From positions 558,001 through 622,000 of the forward strand of contig NZ_JAJUXG010000003.1 in NCBI RefSeq assembly GCF_021390535.1: DNA of 64,000 nt. The letters run 5' to 3'. The DNA is from Dyadobacter sp. CY312. GTDB lineage: Bacteria; Bacteroidota; Bacteroidia; Cytophagales; Spirosomataceae. The position numbers were made by a program, and so were the translations under genes. Shown here piece by piece: positions 23,969-33,100 of the stretch. The notes below the pieces were generated by a model. That model searched no databases. It was not told where the DNA came from and saw nothing but the letters and a program-made list of their open reading frames with translations. The number at the start of each line of letters is the position of its first letter. Position 1 is the first letter of the stretch.

Positions 23969-26245
23969 TCAGAAAACCGGGCACTGCGTTCCGGACTTAC
24001 CTCTGCCACCTGGCATTTTCACCTTCTGGCTTTTATACTTCACTTTTTTGTTCTTCGCAGGGTCATGCTTCTTTTTACTGTATGGAACCAGTTTGAAGTC
24101 ATATTCCGGAATAAAGTAATCTTCGTTGTATTCAGCAGCAGGTAAAGGCATGAAATGACGCCCTGAAAATTTAAGCTTATCATATTCATAATCATACAGA
24201 TATATTGTCACAAAGCCATCTCTGCTGTATTTAATTCCAATGTCTGAAAACGGACTATCTTCACTGTTGGAAGCCACAAGCCGCATCATTTCCTTTTGTT
24301 TCCCTTTTACAAGAACCGTCATGTTGTACTGAAAAACACGATGCAGCGAGTCGATCTGAATGGCCACACCCAGGTAATACTTAGCATCCTTCATCTTTTC
24401 CTGACCTGCATACATCACCGCAGTATTATTCAATGCACTTTTGTCCTGATAGGATTGGTAACTCAGCTTTGCCTCGTCATACTGCTCCCAATAGCGGTAA
24501 ACATTTCCCTGATTTACATTATAGAACTTACGTCCGGGAGCAACTTCCATTGCCTTTTTAAAATCAGCAAATGCACCTTCATATCTCGTATTTGCCTCGT
24601 TGATCTCCCGTTTCTGCTCGTGTCGGTTTCCTACATACGCCTGAATAATCCCATGATTATTGTGCAAAAAAGGCAACTCCGGTCTCTCTTTGACAAGACT
24701 ATCAAACAACGCCATTGATTTATCCAGCTGATCGTTTTCCAGTAATGCGACTCCCCACCCATTTTGTGCGCTTATGTTAGCAGGATTCAGCGATACAGCC
24801 TTTTTGAATACCTGATATCCTTTTTTGAACATGTCAAAATGCAAAAGCAGGTTTCCGTAGTTACTCCACATTCTGTCGTAATTCTGCTCATACTGCAAAG
24901 CTTTGGCTAAAAACTGACCGGCCTCAGAATATCTTTTCTGATCGATCATGATACTGCTCATTCCTGCAAGGGCTTCGTATCTTGCTCCATCCAACCTGAT
25001 CGCCTTGTTAAAATCTTCCTGAGCTTCCTTACTTTTGTTCAGATAGTATTCTGCAAAGCCCTTTGTGACAAATAAATCAGCATAAAATTTGTTGTTTTCA
25101 TCCAAAGCCTTCTCCGCCTTTTTAAAATCCGCCAGTGCCAGTTCATATTTCCCCATGCCATAATAGGCCACCGCTCTGCCAAGGTAGGCAGGCAGGTACG
25201 ATGTGTCTTTACGGATTACCTTATCGAAACTATTGAATGCAAACTGGTACTCGTGGCGGGAAAGGTGCGTATTTCCAATTCCTGAAAGTAACGCCGGAGT
25301 TTCTCTCTTCATAGTGGATGCTAAACGATAATATCGCTGTGCTTCCGGAATTTGCTGCAGACCATAATTAGCATGCGCCATTCCCAGATAAGCATCACCC
25401 CGGAAAGTTCGTTCGCCGCTTTCCAGATACTGATCAAAAACGGCTTTCGCCGCCCCAAACTGATTGGTCGACAGTAAGGCGTTTGCATATCTTATTTGCG
25501 CCTTGGGATGTCTGCGGGCAACTTTTTCAAAATCCTTTACAGCCTTCTTTTCGTTCCCATTGCGCATGAGCATATCACCGCGCTGAAGACGATATGCGAT
25601 AATCTCATCCTTCTGTCGGATAGCAGATGTCATTTCATTCACACCTTCACCAAGTTCTCCATTAAATTTATGGATCATACCCAGATTATAATTCCATTTC
25701 CCTCCGGAATTTTTTCCCGACGCACCTAGTGAGAAATCCCTTCCTTCCGTGTATTTCTTTTGTTTTGCAAAGGAAACCAATGTATTAAGGTTGGCCTGAG
25801 TACCCGAAGGAGCATTTGCAAAATTGTTTCGGGCAGCGGCATATCGGCTCGTTAACAAACTGAACAATCCACGGTTGTATTGCAAATGAGGGTCGGCACC
25901 TGAGAGTTCAAGACCTTCTACAATATGTAATGCTTTGTAATAGTTACCTGAAAGAGCGAGTATAACAGCTTCATTGTTCATCCGATGAACGGAGTCGGCG
26001 GGAGAAAAAGCCTCCTTATTAAATTTCACATAAGCCGCCTGGAGAGCATGGAGTTTTCTCTGATAATCCTCATCACGTAACAATGCGGGATTATTTTCTT
26101 CAAATGAACGGTTAAAAACAGGGAGAAGCTGTTTGAGCAGTCTTTGACATTCGCCAAAATCCTGAGCTGATGCAATGGAAATGTTTAGGGTCCAGAGCAT
26201 CAATAACAGTATTAAACCGCGAAATTTGTAACTGCTTAGTTCCAT
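23969..26245 (-). CDS. Large exported TPR protein with basic C-terminal tail
   Basis: The 758-residue protein has a signal peptide (LILLLMLWTLNISIASA) and about a dozen tetratricopeptide-like units from residue 70 to 620, with clear copies such as GKYELALADFKKAEKAL and KRYSEAGQFLAKALQYEQ. The last 50 or so residues are strongly basic (KKKHDPAKNKKVKYKSQK) and end in KSGTQCPVF. TPR arrays scaffold protein complexes; the location is periplasm or outer membrane. The basic tail could bind acidic polymers or membrane lipids, which is inference. A consensus promoter lies just upstream, inside the end of the preceding gene. I do not recognise a specific orthologue. Confidence 0.85.
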   Translation of the reverse strand: MELSSYKFRGLILLLMLWTLNISIASAQDFGECQRLLKQLLPVFNRSFEENNPALLRDEDYQRKLHALQAAYVKFNKEAFSPADSVHRMNNEAVILALSGNYYKALHIVEGLELSGADPHLQYNRGLFSLLTSRYAAARNNFANAPSGTQANLNTLVSFAKQKKYTEGRDFSLGASGKNSGGKWNYNLGMIHKFNGELGEGVNEMTSAIRQKDEIIAYRLQRGDMLMRNGNEKKAVKDFEKVARRHPKAQIRYANALLSTNQFGAAKAVFDQYLESGERTFRGDAYLGMAHANYGLQQIPEAQRYYRLASTMKRETPALLSGIGNTHLSRHEYQFAFNSFDKVIRKDTSYLPAYLGRAVAYYGMGKYELALADFKKAEKALDENNKFYADLFVTKGFAEYYLNKSKEAQEDFNKAIRLDGARYEALAGMSSIMIDQKRYSEAGQFLAKALQYEQNYDRMWSNYGNLLLHFDMFKKGYQVFKKAVSLNPANISAQNGWGVALLENDQLDKSMALFDSLVKERPELPFLHNNHGIIQAYVGNRHEQKREINEANTRYEGAFADFKKAMEVAPGRKFYNVNQGNVYRYWEQYDEAKLSYQSYQDKSALNNTAVMYAGQEKMKDAKYYLGVAIQIDSLHRVFQYNMTVLVKGKQKEMMRLVASNSEDSPFSDIGIKYSRDGFVTIYLYDYEYDKLKFSGRHFMPLPAAEYNEDYFIPEYDFKLVPYSKKKHDPAKNKKVKYKSQKVKMPGGRGKSGTQCPVF

Positions 26246-26345
26246 CTTAGTGGTATTGCGGAACTACTAACTTACTATGAATCAATTGAAAAATCAATTT
26301 AAATTAACAGACGACAGATATATCCTGCTTTCATCTGATTTTTTA

Positions 26346-26375
26346 CAAATATAAATCAATTAAGATTGCTTACAA
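26346..26375 (-). promoter_or_regulatory. Bacteroidota-type promoter for the TPR gene
   Basis: On the minus strand TTG (26375-26373) and TATATTTG (26353-26346) are 19 bp apart, an exact match to the TTG/TAnnTTTG pattern. The start point would be near 26340, giving a leader of roughly 95 bases for the TPR gene at 26245. The -33 element abuts the stop codon of the DUF1080 gene. Confidence 0.5.
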
Positions 26376-27095
26376 TTTTTTGAGTTTCACATTCCTATAC
26401 CACACCGTGCTGCCCCAATCCTGCAAACCGATCAAACCGGAGAATACTCCTTTTCCTACCGGCGCTTCTGCCAGCTTGCTTGCAGCAATTCTTGACTTCC
26501 AGTCGGCCCCTGTCAGGTCGTGCTCCTGAACAATAAAGCCATTCAGGGTAACGGTCAGCTTATTTTTCTTTACAATAAAATGAACCTGATTCCATTCACC
26601 GACCGGATTAATTTCACGCAGCCTGGCGTTGGCTACACCAAAAAAATCACCGGCCCGATGCGTATTTTCCTTGGCTCCCTCATAGATCGTATTGTCTGTC
26701 ACCTGAAGTTCCAAACCGGAATCGTGCATATTTTTATATTTTGGTAATTCCTTTACAAAAAAGAAAATACCACTGTTGGCGTATTTGCTGACTTTCCAAT
26801 CGGCCTTGAATTCAAAGTCACCCGTCACCTCCTGATCAATCACAATGTCACCTCCGTTTTTCGCTTTATTTCCTGAGCGTTCCGGAACATCAAGCTTGAT
26901 GGCCCCCTGTTCAATTTTCCATGCAGTACCAGGTTCCTTACCTCCGTAGGCATGCCATCCTTTCAGAGCTTTACCCGAAAATAGAAGTTTCCAGCCTTCC
27001 TGCTTTTCTTTGGCGGTAAGTGAATTGGGTGTTTGAGCTGTAGTAACTAAGCCTATCATGCTTAGAGACAGGGTGATTATAAAGGTTTTCAGCAT
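26370..27095 (-). CDS. Exported DUF1080 (3-keto-disaccharide hydrolase-like) protein
   Basis: The 241-residue protein has a signal peptide (LSMIGLVTTAQT region) and the DUF1080 lectin-like sandwich: EGWKLLFSGKALKGWHAYGG, then WKIEQGAIKLD, FEFKADWKVSKYANSGIFF and the C-terminal GLIGLQDWGSTVWYRNVKLKKL. Members of this family bind or cleave carbohydrates, some acting as 3-keto-glucoside hydrolases, in the periplasm. It lies 96 bp downstream of the GH65 gene on the same strand, with a hairpin between them, so co-transcription is possible but not assured. Its link to maltose breakdown is by position only. Confidence 0.88.
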   Translation of the reverse strand: MLKTFIITLSLSMIGLVTTAQTPNSLTAKEKQEGWKLLFSGKALKGWHAYGGKEPGTAWKIEQGAIKLDVPERSGNKAKNGGDIVIDQEVTGDFEFKADWKVSKYANSGIFFFVKELPKYKNMHDSGLELQVTDNTIYEGAKENTHRAGDFFGVANARLREINPVGEWNQVHFIVKKNKLTVTLNGFIVQEHDLTGADWKSRIAASKLAEAPVGKGVFSGLIGLQDWGSTVWYRNVKLKKL

Positions 27096-27135
27096 TTTGG
27101 ATAAATGTTAGTTCAGGTTAGGAAAATTAAGCTTG

Positions 27136-27168
27136 GGCTTCAACTCTGTTTACAACAAAGTTGAAGCC
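27136..27168 (-). terminator. Hairpin after the GH65 gene
   Basis: GGCTTCAACT (27136-27145) and AGTTGAAGCC (27159-27168) form a perfect 10-bp stem with a 13-base loop, just beyond the GH65 stop. The T-tract on the minus strand is weak, so partial read-through into the DUF1080 gene is possible. Confidence 0.6.
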
Positions 27169-27191
27169 GGTTGAATTATCTAAGGAAGACC

Positions 27192-29507
27192 TCATTTCTG
27201 CACAGAAGAATTCCCTGCAACAAATACACGTTCACCGAAGAGGAACATCGTCAGATCCGTCTCTGATAAATTTTGGATATGAACGCCGTCTTTACTCACT
27301 TCCACGTGCAATAACGCTCCCTGGAAACCAATCCTGAACGAGTACGACTCCCATTGTTCCGGAGTGTAGGGATTGAGATGCAGGAATCCGTCGACAACCC
27401 GCTGACCTGCAAAACCTTTCACTACGCTCATCCAGGTTCCGGCCATGGATGTAATGTGCAGACCGTCCTCGGTGTCGTTGTTATAATCGTCAAGATCAAG
27501 CCTTGCTGTACGTACATACATTTCGTAAGCCTTGTCCTTCAAACCCAGTTTCGCTGCAAGGATTGAGTGAACACATGGGGAAAGTGAGGATTCGTGAACT
27601 GTCATCGGTTCGTAGAATTCGAAGTTCCTTTTGATATCATCGACTGTAAAGTCCTCTTCAAAAAGATACAATCCCTGAAGAACATCGGCTTGTTTAATGA
27701 AACACGAACGCAGGATCCTGTCCCATGACCATTTTTGGTTTATGGGGCGGTGATCGGCAATGTCGTTCACTGTCAGTATTTCTTTATCCAAAAATCCTTG
27801 CTGCTGCAAATAGACCCTTCTGGCCTCGTCATAAGGGAAATACATGTTCTCGACAATGTGTTTCCAATCTGCCATTTCTCCATTGAGGTCAAAATTGGTC
27901 GCAATAATAATCTCATTGAGACGGCTCGAATTGGTTGTCCACAACTTGCCAATTACCTCCAGCGTGTAGCGCAAAGTCCAGTTGGCGATGTAATTGGTAT
28001 ACCAGTTATTGTTGACGTTATTTTCATATTCGTTGGGTCCCGTGACACCGAGCATTACATATTTACCCTTTTCGGCAGACCAGTTTACACGTTGCTTCCA
28101 GAACCTGGAAATACCGATCAACACTTCCAGCCCATACTCCGACAAGTAACTTTCATCTCCTGTGTATCTTGTATAATCCAGTATAGCAAAGGCAATGGCA
28201 CCATTCCGGTGAATTTCCTCGAAGGTAATTTCCCATTCATTATGGCATTCCTCACCGTTCATGGTCACCATGGGATACAATGCCGCACCATTGGTAAAAC
28301 CGAGCTTTTCAGCATTTTCAATTGCTTTTTCCAGATGTTTGTATCGGTAAACGAGCAGATTTCGCGCCACTTTCTGCTCCGCAGTTGCGAGGTAGAACGG
28401 AATGCAATAAGCCTCGGTATCCCAATAAGTACTTCCACCGTATTTTTCGCCCGTAAAACCTTTCGGACCAATATTCAGGCGCTCATCTTCACCCGTGTAG
28501 GTTTGGCCAAGATGAAAAATATTGAAACGGATTCCCTGCTGTGCGGCAATGTCACCTTCAATCGTGATGTCATTTTTCTCCCACTTTTCTGCCCAGGTTT
28601 TTATATGATCCGCCAGCAACTGTTCGAATCCCTTTTCATAAATTCCGCCCAGATACTTTTTCGTTTCAGCCAGAATGGCTTCCGGAGCATAATTGGTTGA
28701 AGAAAGGTTAACACCGTATTTATAAACGACCAGCTCTTTCCCTTCGTTTACTTCAATGTTAACAGTCCCCGCCACATACTTTTCCTGCCTCACCGGTAGT
28801 GATTGGTAATCCGTTTTAAGGTCATTGATGCGAATATCGAAAGCCATTCCCGTAGAAACCTGGAATTGCTCAACGCCATAGGGATTTTCTTTCGTTTCGA
28901 GAATCAGATATCCTTCTGAAAAGCTCGTTTCCTTGTGAATTTCATTCCAGAAAGTTTCATCATAGTTAGAATCACGGTTCCGAATGTTTCCATCAAGATA
29001 TGGCGTTACGGTGAAATAATCTGTAAAATCGAGCGGTGTAACACTGTATCTTATCGCCCCGGCCTGATCGTCGGCCATGCTGCAAAAGCGTTTGGAATGA
29101 ATCCTTACTCTTCTTCCACTGGGAAGCGCAACCGTTGCAATCCGTTCGAGAACTCCCTCTTTCATGTTCAGCACACGACGAAAATCCTCCACGAGACAAG
29201 TATTCAAATCAAGTACTTCATCTCCTATTTTAACATCTATACCAACCCAATTGCAGGCATTGAGTACTTTGGCAAAATAATTGGGGTAGCCGTTTTTCCA
29301 CCAGCCAACACGGGTCTTGTCTGGAAAATACACGCCGGCAACATAATTCCCTTGTAAGGTTTTTCCTGTGAAAGTTTCTTCAAAATTGCCCCTCTGCCCC
29401 ATTCGCCCATTTCCAAGGCTCATCAGACTTTCGGTAATTTCATTGTAAGCTGCGTGGAAGCCATCTTCCACAATACTCCATTCGTCGTGAGTGATATAGT
29501 TCTTCAT
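27192..29507 (-). CDS. GH65 glycoside phosphorylase (maltose phosphorylase-like)
   Basis: The frame is open from 29534, but MKNYITHDEWSIVEDGF at 29507 is the usual N-terminus of the family and gives 771 residues. GH65 landmarks are the N-terminal beta-sandwich, the (alpha/alpha)6 barrel with the general acid Glu in GPNEYENNVNN near residue 490, and the phosphate-binding HESSLSPCVHS near 620. The enzyme should cleave an alpha-glucoside with phosphate to beta-glucose 1-phosphate and glucose in the cytoplasm; maltose is the likely substrate, while kojibiose, nigerose or trehalose cannot be excluded. Beta-phosphoglucomutase is encoded 87 bp upstream on the same strand and would take the product to glucose 6-phosphate. 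Confidence 0.92.
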   Translation of the reverse strand: MKNYITHDEWSIVEDGFHAAYNEITESLMSLGNGRMGQRGNFEETFTGKTLQGNYVAGVYFPDKTRVGWWKNGYPNYFAKVLNACNWVGIDVKIGDEVLDLNTCLVEDFRRVLNMKEGVLERIATVALPSGRRVRIHSKRFCSMADDQAGAIRYSVTPLDFTDYFTVTPYLDGNIRNRDSNYDETFWNEIHKETSFSEGYLILETKENPYGVEQFQVSTGMAFDIRINDLKTDYQSLPVRQEKYVAGTVNIEVNEGKELVVYKYGVNLSSTNYAPEAILAETKKYLGGIYEKGFEQLLADHIKTWAEKWEKNDITIEGDIAAQQGIRFNIFHLGQTYTGEDERLNIGPKGFTGEKYGGSTYWDTEAYCIPFYLATAEQKVARNLLVYRYKHLEKAIENAEKLGFTNGAALYPMVTMNGEECHNEWEITFEEIHRNGAIAFAILDYTRYTGDESYLSEYGLEVLIGISRFWKQRVNWSAEKGKYVMLGVTGPNEYENNVNNNWYTNYIANWTLRYTLEVIGKLWTTNSSRLNEIIIATNFDLNGEMADWKHIVENMYFPYDEARRVYLQQQGFLDKEILTVNDIADHRPINQKWSWDRILRSCFIKQADVLQGLYLFEEDFTVDDIKRNFEFYEPMTVHESSLSPCVHSILAAKLGLKDKAYEMYVRTARLDLDDYNNDTEDGLHITSMAGTWMSVVKGFAGQRVVDGFLHLNPYTPEQWESYSFRIGFQGALLHVEVSKDGVHIQNLSETDLTMFLFGERVFVAGNSSVQK

Positions 29508-29594
29508 TTTTTTGGGGCTATAAGCAATCAACAATCAGCTGACGACTTTCATTAAATCGTGCAAACCTGCACTTAAAATTCCGGCTTAGTTACA

Positions 29595-30251
29595 CTATAT
29601 AAATTTCTCCTGTAGATCTTTTAAACTGAAATTGGCAAAACCAGGCACTACGATATCCGCTTCCGTCAAAACGGATTCTTCTCCTATTCCGACTGCAAAC
29701 ATGCCTGCTGCTTTTGCAGACTGTACACCAGCAACTGCATCTTCGAATACCACACAGCCATCAGCATCCACACCAAGGTCCTCCGCACCCATCTGGAACA
29801 CCTGAGGATCAGGCTTTCCTTTAGTTACCCGGTTTCCGTCCACAATGGTTTCGAAATAGGACAACATATCAATCCGTTCCAATATAATCCTGGCATTTTT
29901 GCTAGCCGAACCTAACCCTATTCCGATAGATGCAGTTTTAAGTTCTTCCAAAAAAGCTCTGACACCTGGTAAAGTATCATCCGGAGTCATCTGCTTACAC
30001 AGCACGAGGTATCTTGTATTTTTTTCAGCAGCGCGGGACAATTTCTCCTCTTCACTGATCTGAACTCCTCCCAGAGCCAGAATTATTTCCAGCGATTCCA
30101 TCCGGCTGATGCCTTTCAATTGTTCATTTTCATGCTCACTTAAATCGAACCCCAGGTCGTTTGCCAGTTGTCTCCACGCTATATAATGGAATCGGGCAGT
30201 ATCAACAATTACTCCATCAAGATCAAAAAGGCAAGCTTTTATTGCGGGCAT
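29595..30251 (-). CDS. pgmB: Beta-phosphoglucomutase
   Basis: The 218-residue HAD-superfamily protein shows FDLDGVIVDT (9-18) with nucleophile D10 and general acid/base D12, the cap motif RFHYIAWRQLA seen in beta-phosphoglucomutases, GSASKNA (motif II) and GKPDPQVF with the conserved Lys (motif III). It interconverts beta-glucose 1-phosphate and glucose 6-phosphate through a bisphosphate intermediate in the cytoplasm. Position directly upstream of the GH65 phosphorylase gene, whose product it would consume, supports the assignment. A TAAATTTG element lies on the minus strand at 30266-30259, but too close to the start and without a -33 partner. Confidence 0.93.
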   Translation of the reverse strand: MPAIKACLFDLDGVIVDTARFHYIAWRQLANDLGFDLSEHENEQLKGISRMESLEIILALGGVQISEEEKLSRAAEKNTRYLVLCKQMTPDDTLPGVRAFLEELKTASIGIGLGSASKNARIILERIDMLSYFETIVDGNRVTKGKPDPQVFQMGAEDLGVDADGCVVFEDAVAGVQSAKAAGMFAVGIGEESVLTEADIVVPGFANFSLKDLQEKFI

Positions 30252-30378
30252 ATCATTTCAAATTTAATATCTTGCAAAATAGTAAAAATTATAAGAACCA
30301 AAGAAAGGTGCTTTCCGCTGCCACAACGAACCGGGAAGTGATATTAACCTAATCATCTGCAATTATCTATAGTACAAA

Positions 30379-32136
30379 ATGACTGGCGAAGCGATTAACA
30401 AAGATAAATTCATAATATACCAGATATTCACCCGACTGTTTGGCAATCTCAACACCACAAATAAATTTTCCGGAACAATTGAAGAAAACGGATGCGGAAA
30501 ATTTAACGACATAACAGATACTGCACTTTCAGCACTTAAAGATTTTGGACTTACACATCTTTGGTATACAGGAGTAATCAAACATGCAACACTTACAGAT
30601 TATACCGCTTTCGGTATTCCGAACGATCATCCGCTGATCGTAAAAGGAATTGCCGGATCGCCGTATGCTATTAAAGATTACTACGATGTTGACCCCGACC
30701 TGGCTGTGGATGTGCAAAACCGTATGCAGGAATTTGAAGCGTTGGTCGAGAGAACCCACAACCACAATATGAAGCTGATCATCGATTTTATTCCAAATCA
30801 TGTAGCGCGCCAATACCATTCCATCGTGAGGACGTCTGGTGTAAAAGACTTCGGAGAAGACGATGATCCAACGGTTGCTTTCAGCCCGGAAAACAATTTT
30901 TATTACATTCCCAATCAAGAATTTATTGTTCCCGAAGGCCACAAACCTCCCGTAAACGTAACTGCTCCATACCACGAAAGCCCGGCAAAAGCTACCGGAA
31001 ACGATGTTTTTCAGGCACAACCGAGCCAGTATGACTGGTACGAAACAATAAAGCTAAATTACAGCGTGGATTACCTGAATGGACGACAAACCCATTTCGA
31101 CCCGATTCCTTCTACCTGGAAAAAGATGTATGACATTTTAGCTTTTTGGGTAAAAAAAGGTGTTGACGGTTTCCGCTGTGATATGGCAGAGATGGTTCCG
31201 GCTGAGTTTTGGGGATGGGTTATACCAAAGATAAAAGAACTGAATCAGGATGTAATTTTCATTGCCGAGATATATAACTCTTACGAATACCACAATTACA
31301 TCACGACTGGTAAATTCGATTACCTGTATGATAAGGTTGGATTATACAACACGCTCAGGGAATTGATCGAAGGACGTGGGACGGCAGAAAGTATTACCCG
31401 ATTGTGGCAGGTTGAATCTGGCGACATTAGTGAGAAAATGCTGCGGTTCCTCGAAAATCATGATGAACAAAGAATAGCTTCGAAATATTTTGCAGGAGAT
31501 CCATTCGTTGCCATCCCGGCTATGACGCTGAGTGCTACTATGAATAGCGGCCCTTTGATGCTTTATTTCGGACAGGAACTCGGCGTGAACCCTACGCAAT
31601 CCGAAGGTTTCCAGGGCGAAGACGGGCGCACAACTATATTTGACTATTGGGGTGTCACCGAATTTCAGCAGTGGGTAAACAATGGACAATACAATCTCGA
31701 AAAGCTGACCTCAGACCAAAAGAAGCTCAGGGCGTTTTATGAAGATCTGAATCATTTCGTCACTAAAAATGAGGCTGTTTATGCCGGCAGTTTTTATGAT
31801 CTGCAATATTTCAATATTGATGGTCAGAGTTACAATTATGACAAGACAAGAATTTACAGCTATGTTCGCCATACAAAAGATCAAAAGCTGCTTTTTGTAT
31901 ACAATTTTGACAGAGAAAGGCGTTTTGAAACACGTGTGAAAATTCCACAAGGTGCATGGACAGATACTTTCAATCTTGGAAAAACAGTCAATTATAAACT
32001 TCACCCTGTATTTCCGCTATTCGATCCGGCTCCGGCACTAAACGCATCTGAAATAACATCAACAGGAGTACAAGTCGACCTCATGCCGGTTTCAGTAATG
32101 GTTTATGAAATTTTGGAAGCTGAAAAGAGTTCATAA
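30379..32136 (+). CDS. Cytoplasmic GH13 alpha-amylase-family enzyme
   Basis: The 585-residue protein has no signal peptide. GH13 motifs are DFIPNH (136-141), GFRCDMAEM with nucleophile D268, FIAEIY with acid/base E297 and ENHDEQR with D362, so the catalytic triad is complete. A C-terminal beta domain follows from about 480. The enzyme would hydrolyse or transfer alpha-glucosidic bonds of maltodextrins inside the cell, feeding shorter sugars to the divergently encoded GH65 phosphorylase and beta-phosphoglucomutase. The exact specificity (neopullulanase-like, alpha-glucosidase or transferase) cannot be fixed. A 127-bp gap separates the divergent starts; no regulator or SusCD pair is nearby. Confidence 0.9.
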   Translation: MTGEAINKDKFIIYQIFTRLFGNLNTTNKFSGTIEENGCGKFNDITDTALSALKDFGLTHLWYTGVIKHATLTDYTAFGIPNDHPLIVKGIAGSPYAIKDYYDVDPDLAVDVQNRMQEFEALVERTHNHNMKLIIDFIPNHVARQYHSIVRTSGVKDFGEDDDPTVAFSPENNFYYIPNQEFIVPEGHKPPVNVTAPYHESPAKATGNDVFQAQPSQYDWYETIKLNYSVDYLNGRQTHFDPIPSTWKKMYDILAFWVKKGVDGFRCDMAEMVPAEFWGWVIPKIKELNQDVIFIAEIYNSYEYHNYITTGKFDYLYDKVGLYNTLRELIEGRGTAESITRLWQVESGDISEKMLRFLENHDEQRIASKYFAGDPFVAIPAMTLSATMNSGPLMLYFGQELGVNPTQSEGFQGEDGRTTIFDYWGVTEFQQWVNNGQYNLEKLTSDQKKLRAFYEDLNHFVTKNEAVYAGSFYDLQYFNIDGQSYNYDKTRIYSYVRHTKDQKLLFVYNFDRERRFETRVKIPQGAWTDTFNLGKTVNYKLHPVFPLFDPAPALNASEITSTGVQVDLMPVSVMVYEILEAEKSS

Positions 32137-32277
32137 TAATGTACAGGCAAGCCCATTATTTTAATTCAGCAAATTGATATTTAATTTTACATGCAGGCAT
32201 TGTAATTGCTATCCCACATTTCCATGTCTGCTATCATAAAAACGCGGTGTAACAAATCCGCCAACATAAGTATGTCC

Positions 32278-33096
32278 ATGATAAGAGTTTTAATATTTGG
32301 TATATTCCTATTGTTCTCCGACACGGTTTTTTCGCAGTCGCCCCAGCAAAAGGTATTTACTCAAAAAATGGATTTACCCGGAAGTAGTGAAATCGGAACT
32401 CAGGTATTGCGGATGAGCGAATCGTTTTTAGGAACGCCCTACGTAGCAGGAACGCTGGAAGGTAATCCTGTCGAAAAACTGGTTTGTAAATTTGACGGTC
32501 TGGACTGCACTACGCTGGTAGAAAGTGCAATTTCTCTCGCTGTTGCTAAAAATGAGAATCCAACTTTTGAAGGCTATAAAACAGAATTAACCAGACTACG
32601 CTATCGTAACGGTGAAATTGATGGCTACGAGTCGCGGCTACATTACGTCCTTGACTGGATGTATGAAAACGAAAAGCGAGGCCGTCTGGAAAATATTACC
32701 GCGCGCGTTGGCGGGGTGCCTTTCCGAAAGGAAATTAATTTCATGACCAACCACGCTAACCTGTACCCATCTCTGGCCGAAAGTGAGGTTTGGGAAAAAG
32801 TTCGTGAGCAGGAAAAACAGATTAATTCCCGTGAATACACTTATATTCCCAAAGCAGGAATTCATAAAACCGAACCTATGCTTCGCGACGGAGACATTGT
32901 TGCCTTTACTTCATCCGTAGAAGGGCTCGACTGCAACCACATGGGCATTATTACAAAAGTAGGGAGCCGGGCTTATCTGATCCATGCATCATCAACAGGA
33001 AAAAAAGTAGTATTGACGAACGTTCCGCTTGCCGAATATGTAGCCTCCGTACCCAAGCATACGGGTATGATCGTGGCTCGCCTTACAGAACAATAA
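32278..33096 (+). CDS. Exported DUF1460 (NlpC/P60-like amidase) protein
   Basis: The frame is open from 32206, but the signal peptide starts at one of two near Met codons, 32272 or 32278 (MIRVLIFGIFLLFSDTVFSQ); the latter gives 272 residues. DUF1460 features are Cys77 in FDGLDCTTLVESA, the second motif GLDCNHMGII with His221, and LIHASS with His236, which together resemble an NlpC/P60-type cysteine peptidase centre. Relatives are described as N-acetylmuramoyl-L-alanine amidase-like, acting on peptidoglycan fragments in the periplasm. The MscS-type channel gene follows after only 4 bp, so they form an operon. Confidence 0.85.
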   Translation: MIRVLIFGIFLLFSDTVFSQSPQQKVFTQKMDLPGSSEIGTQVLRMSESFLGTPYVAGTLEGNPVEKLVCKFDGLDCTTLVESAISLAVAKNENPTFEGYKTELTRLRYRNGEIDGYESRLHYVLDWMYENEKRGRLENITARVGGVPFRKEINFMTNHANLYPSLAESEVWEKVREQEKQINSREYTYIPKAGIHKTEPMLRDGDIVAFTSSVEGLDCNHMGIITKVGSRAYLIHASSTGKKVVLTNVPLAEYVASVPKHTGMIVARLTEQ

Positions 33097-33100
33097 ACTC

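Noticed and set aside
30259-30266. TAAATTTG on the minus strand as the pgmB promoter
   Set aside because: It is only 8 bp from the start codon and no -33 TTG lies 17-23 bp upstream.
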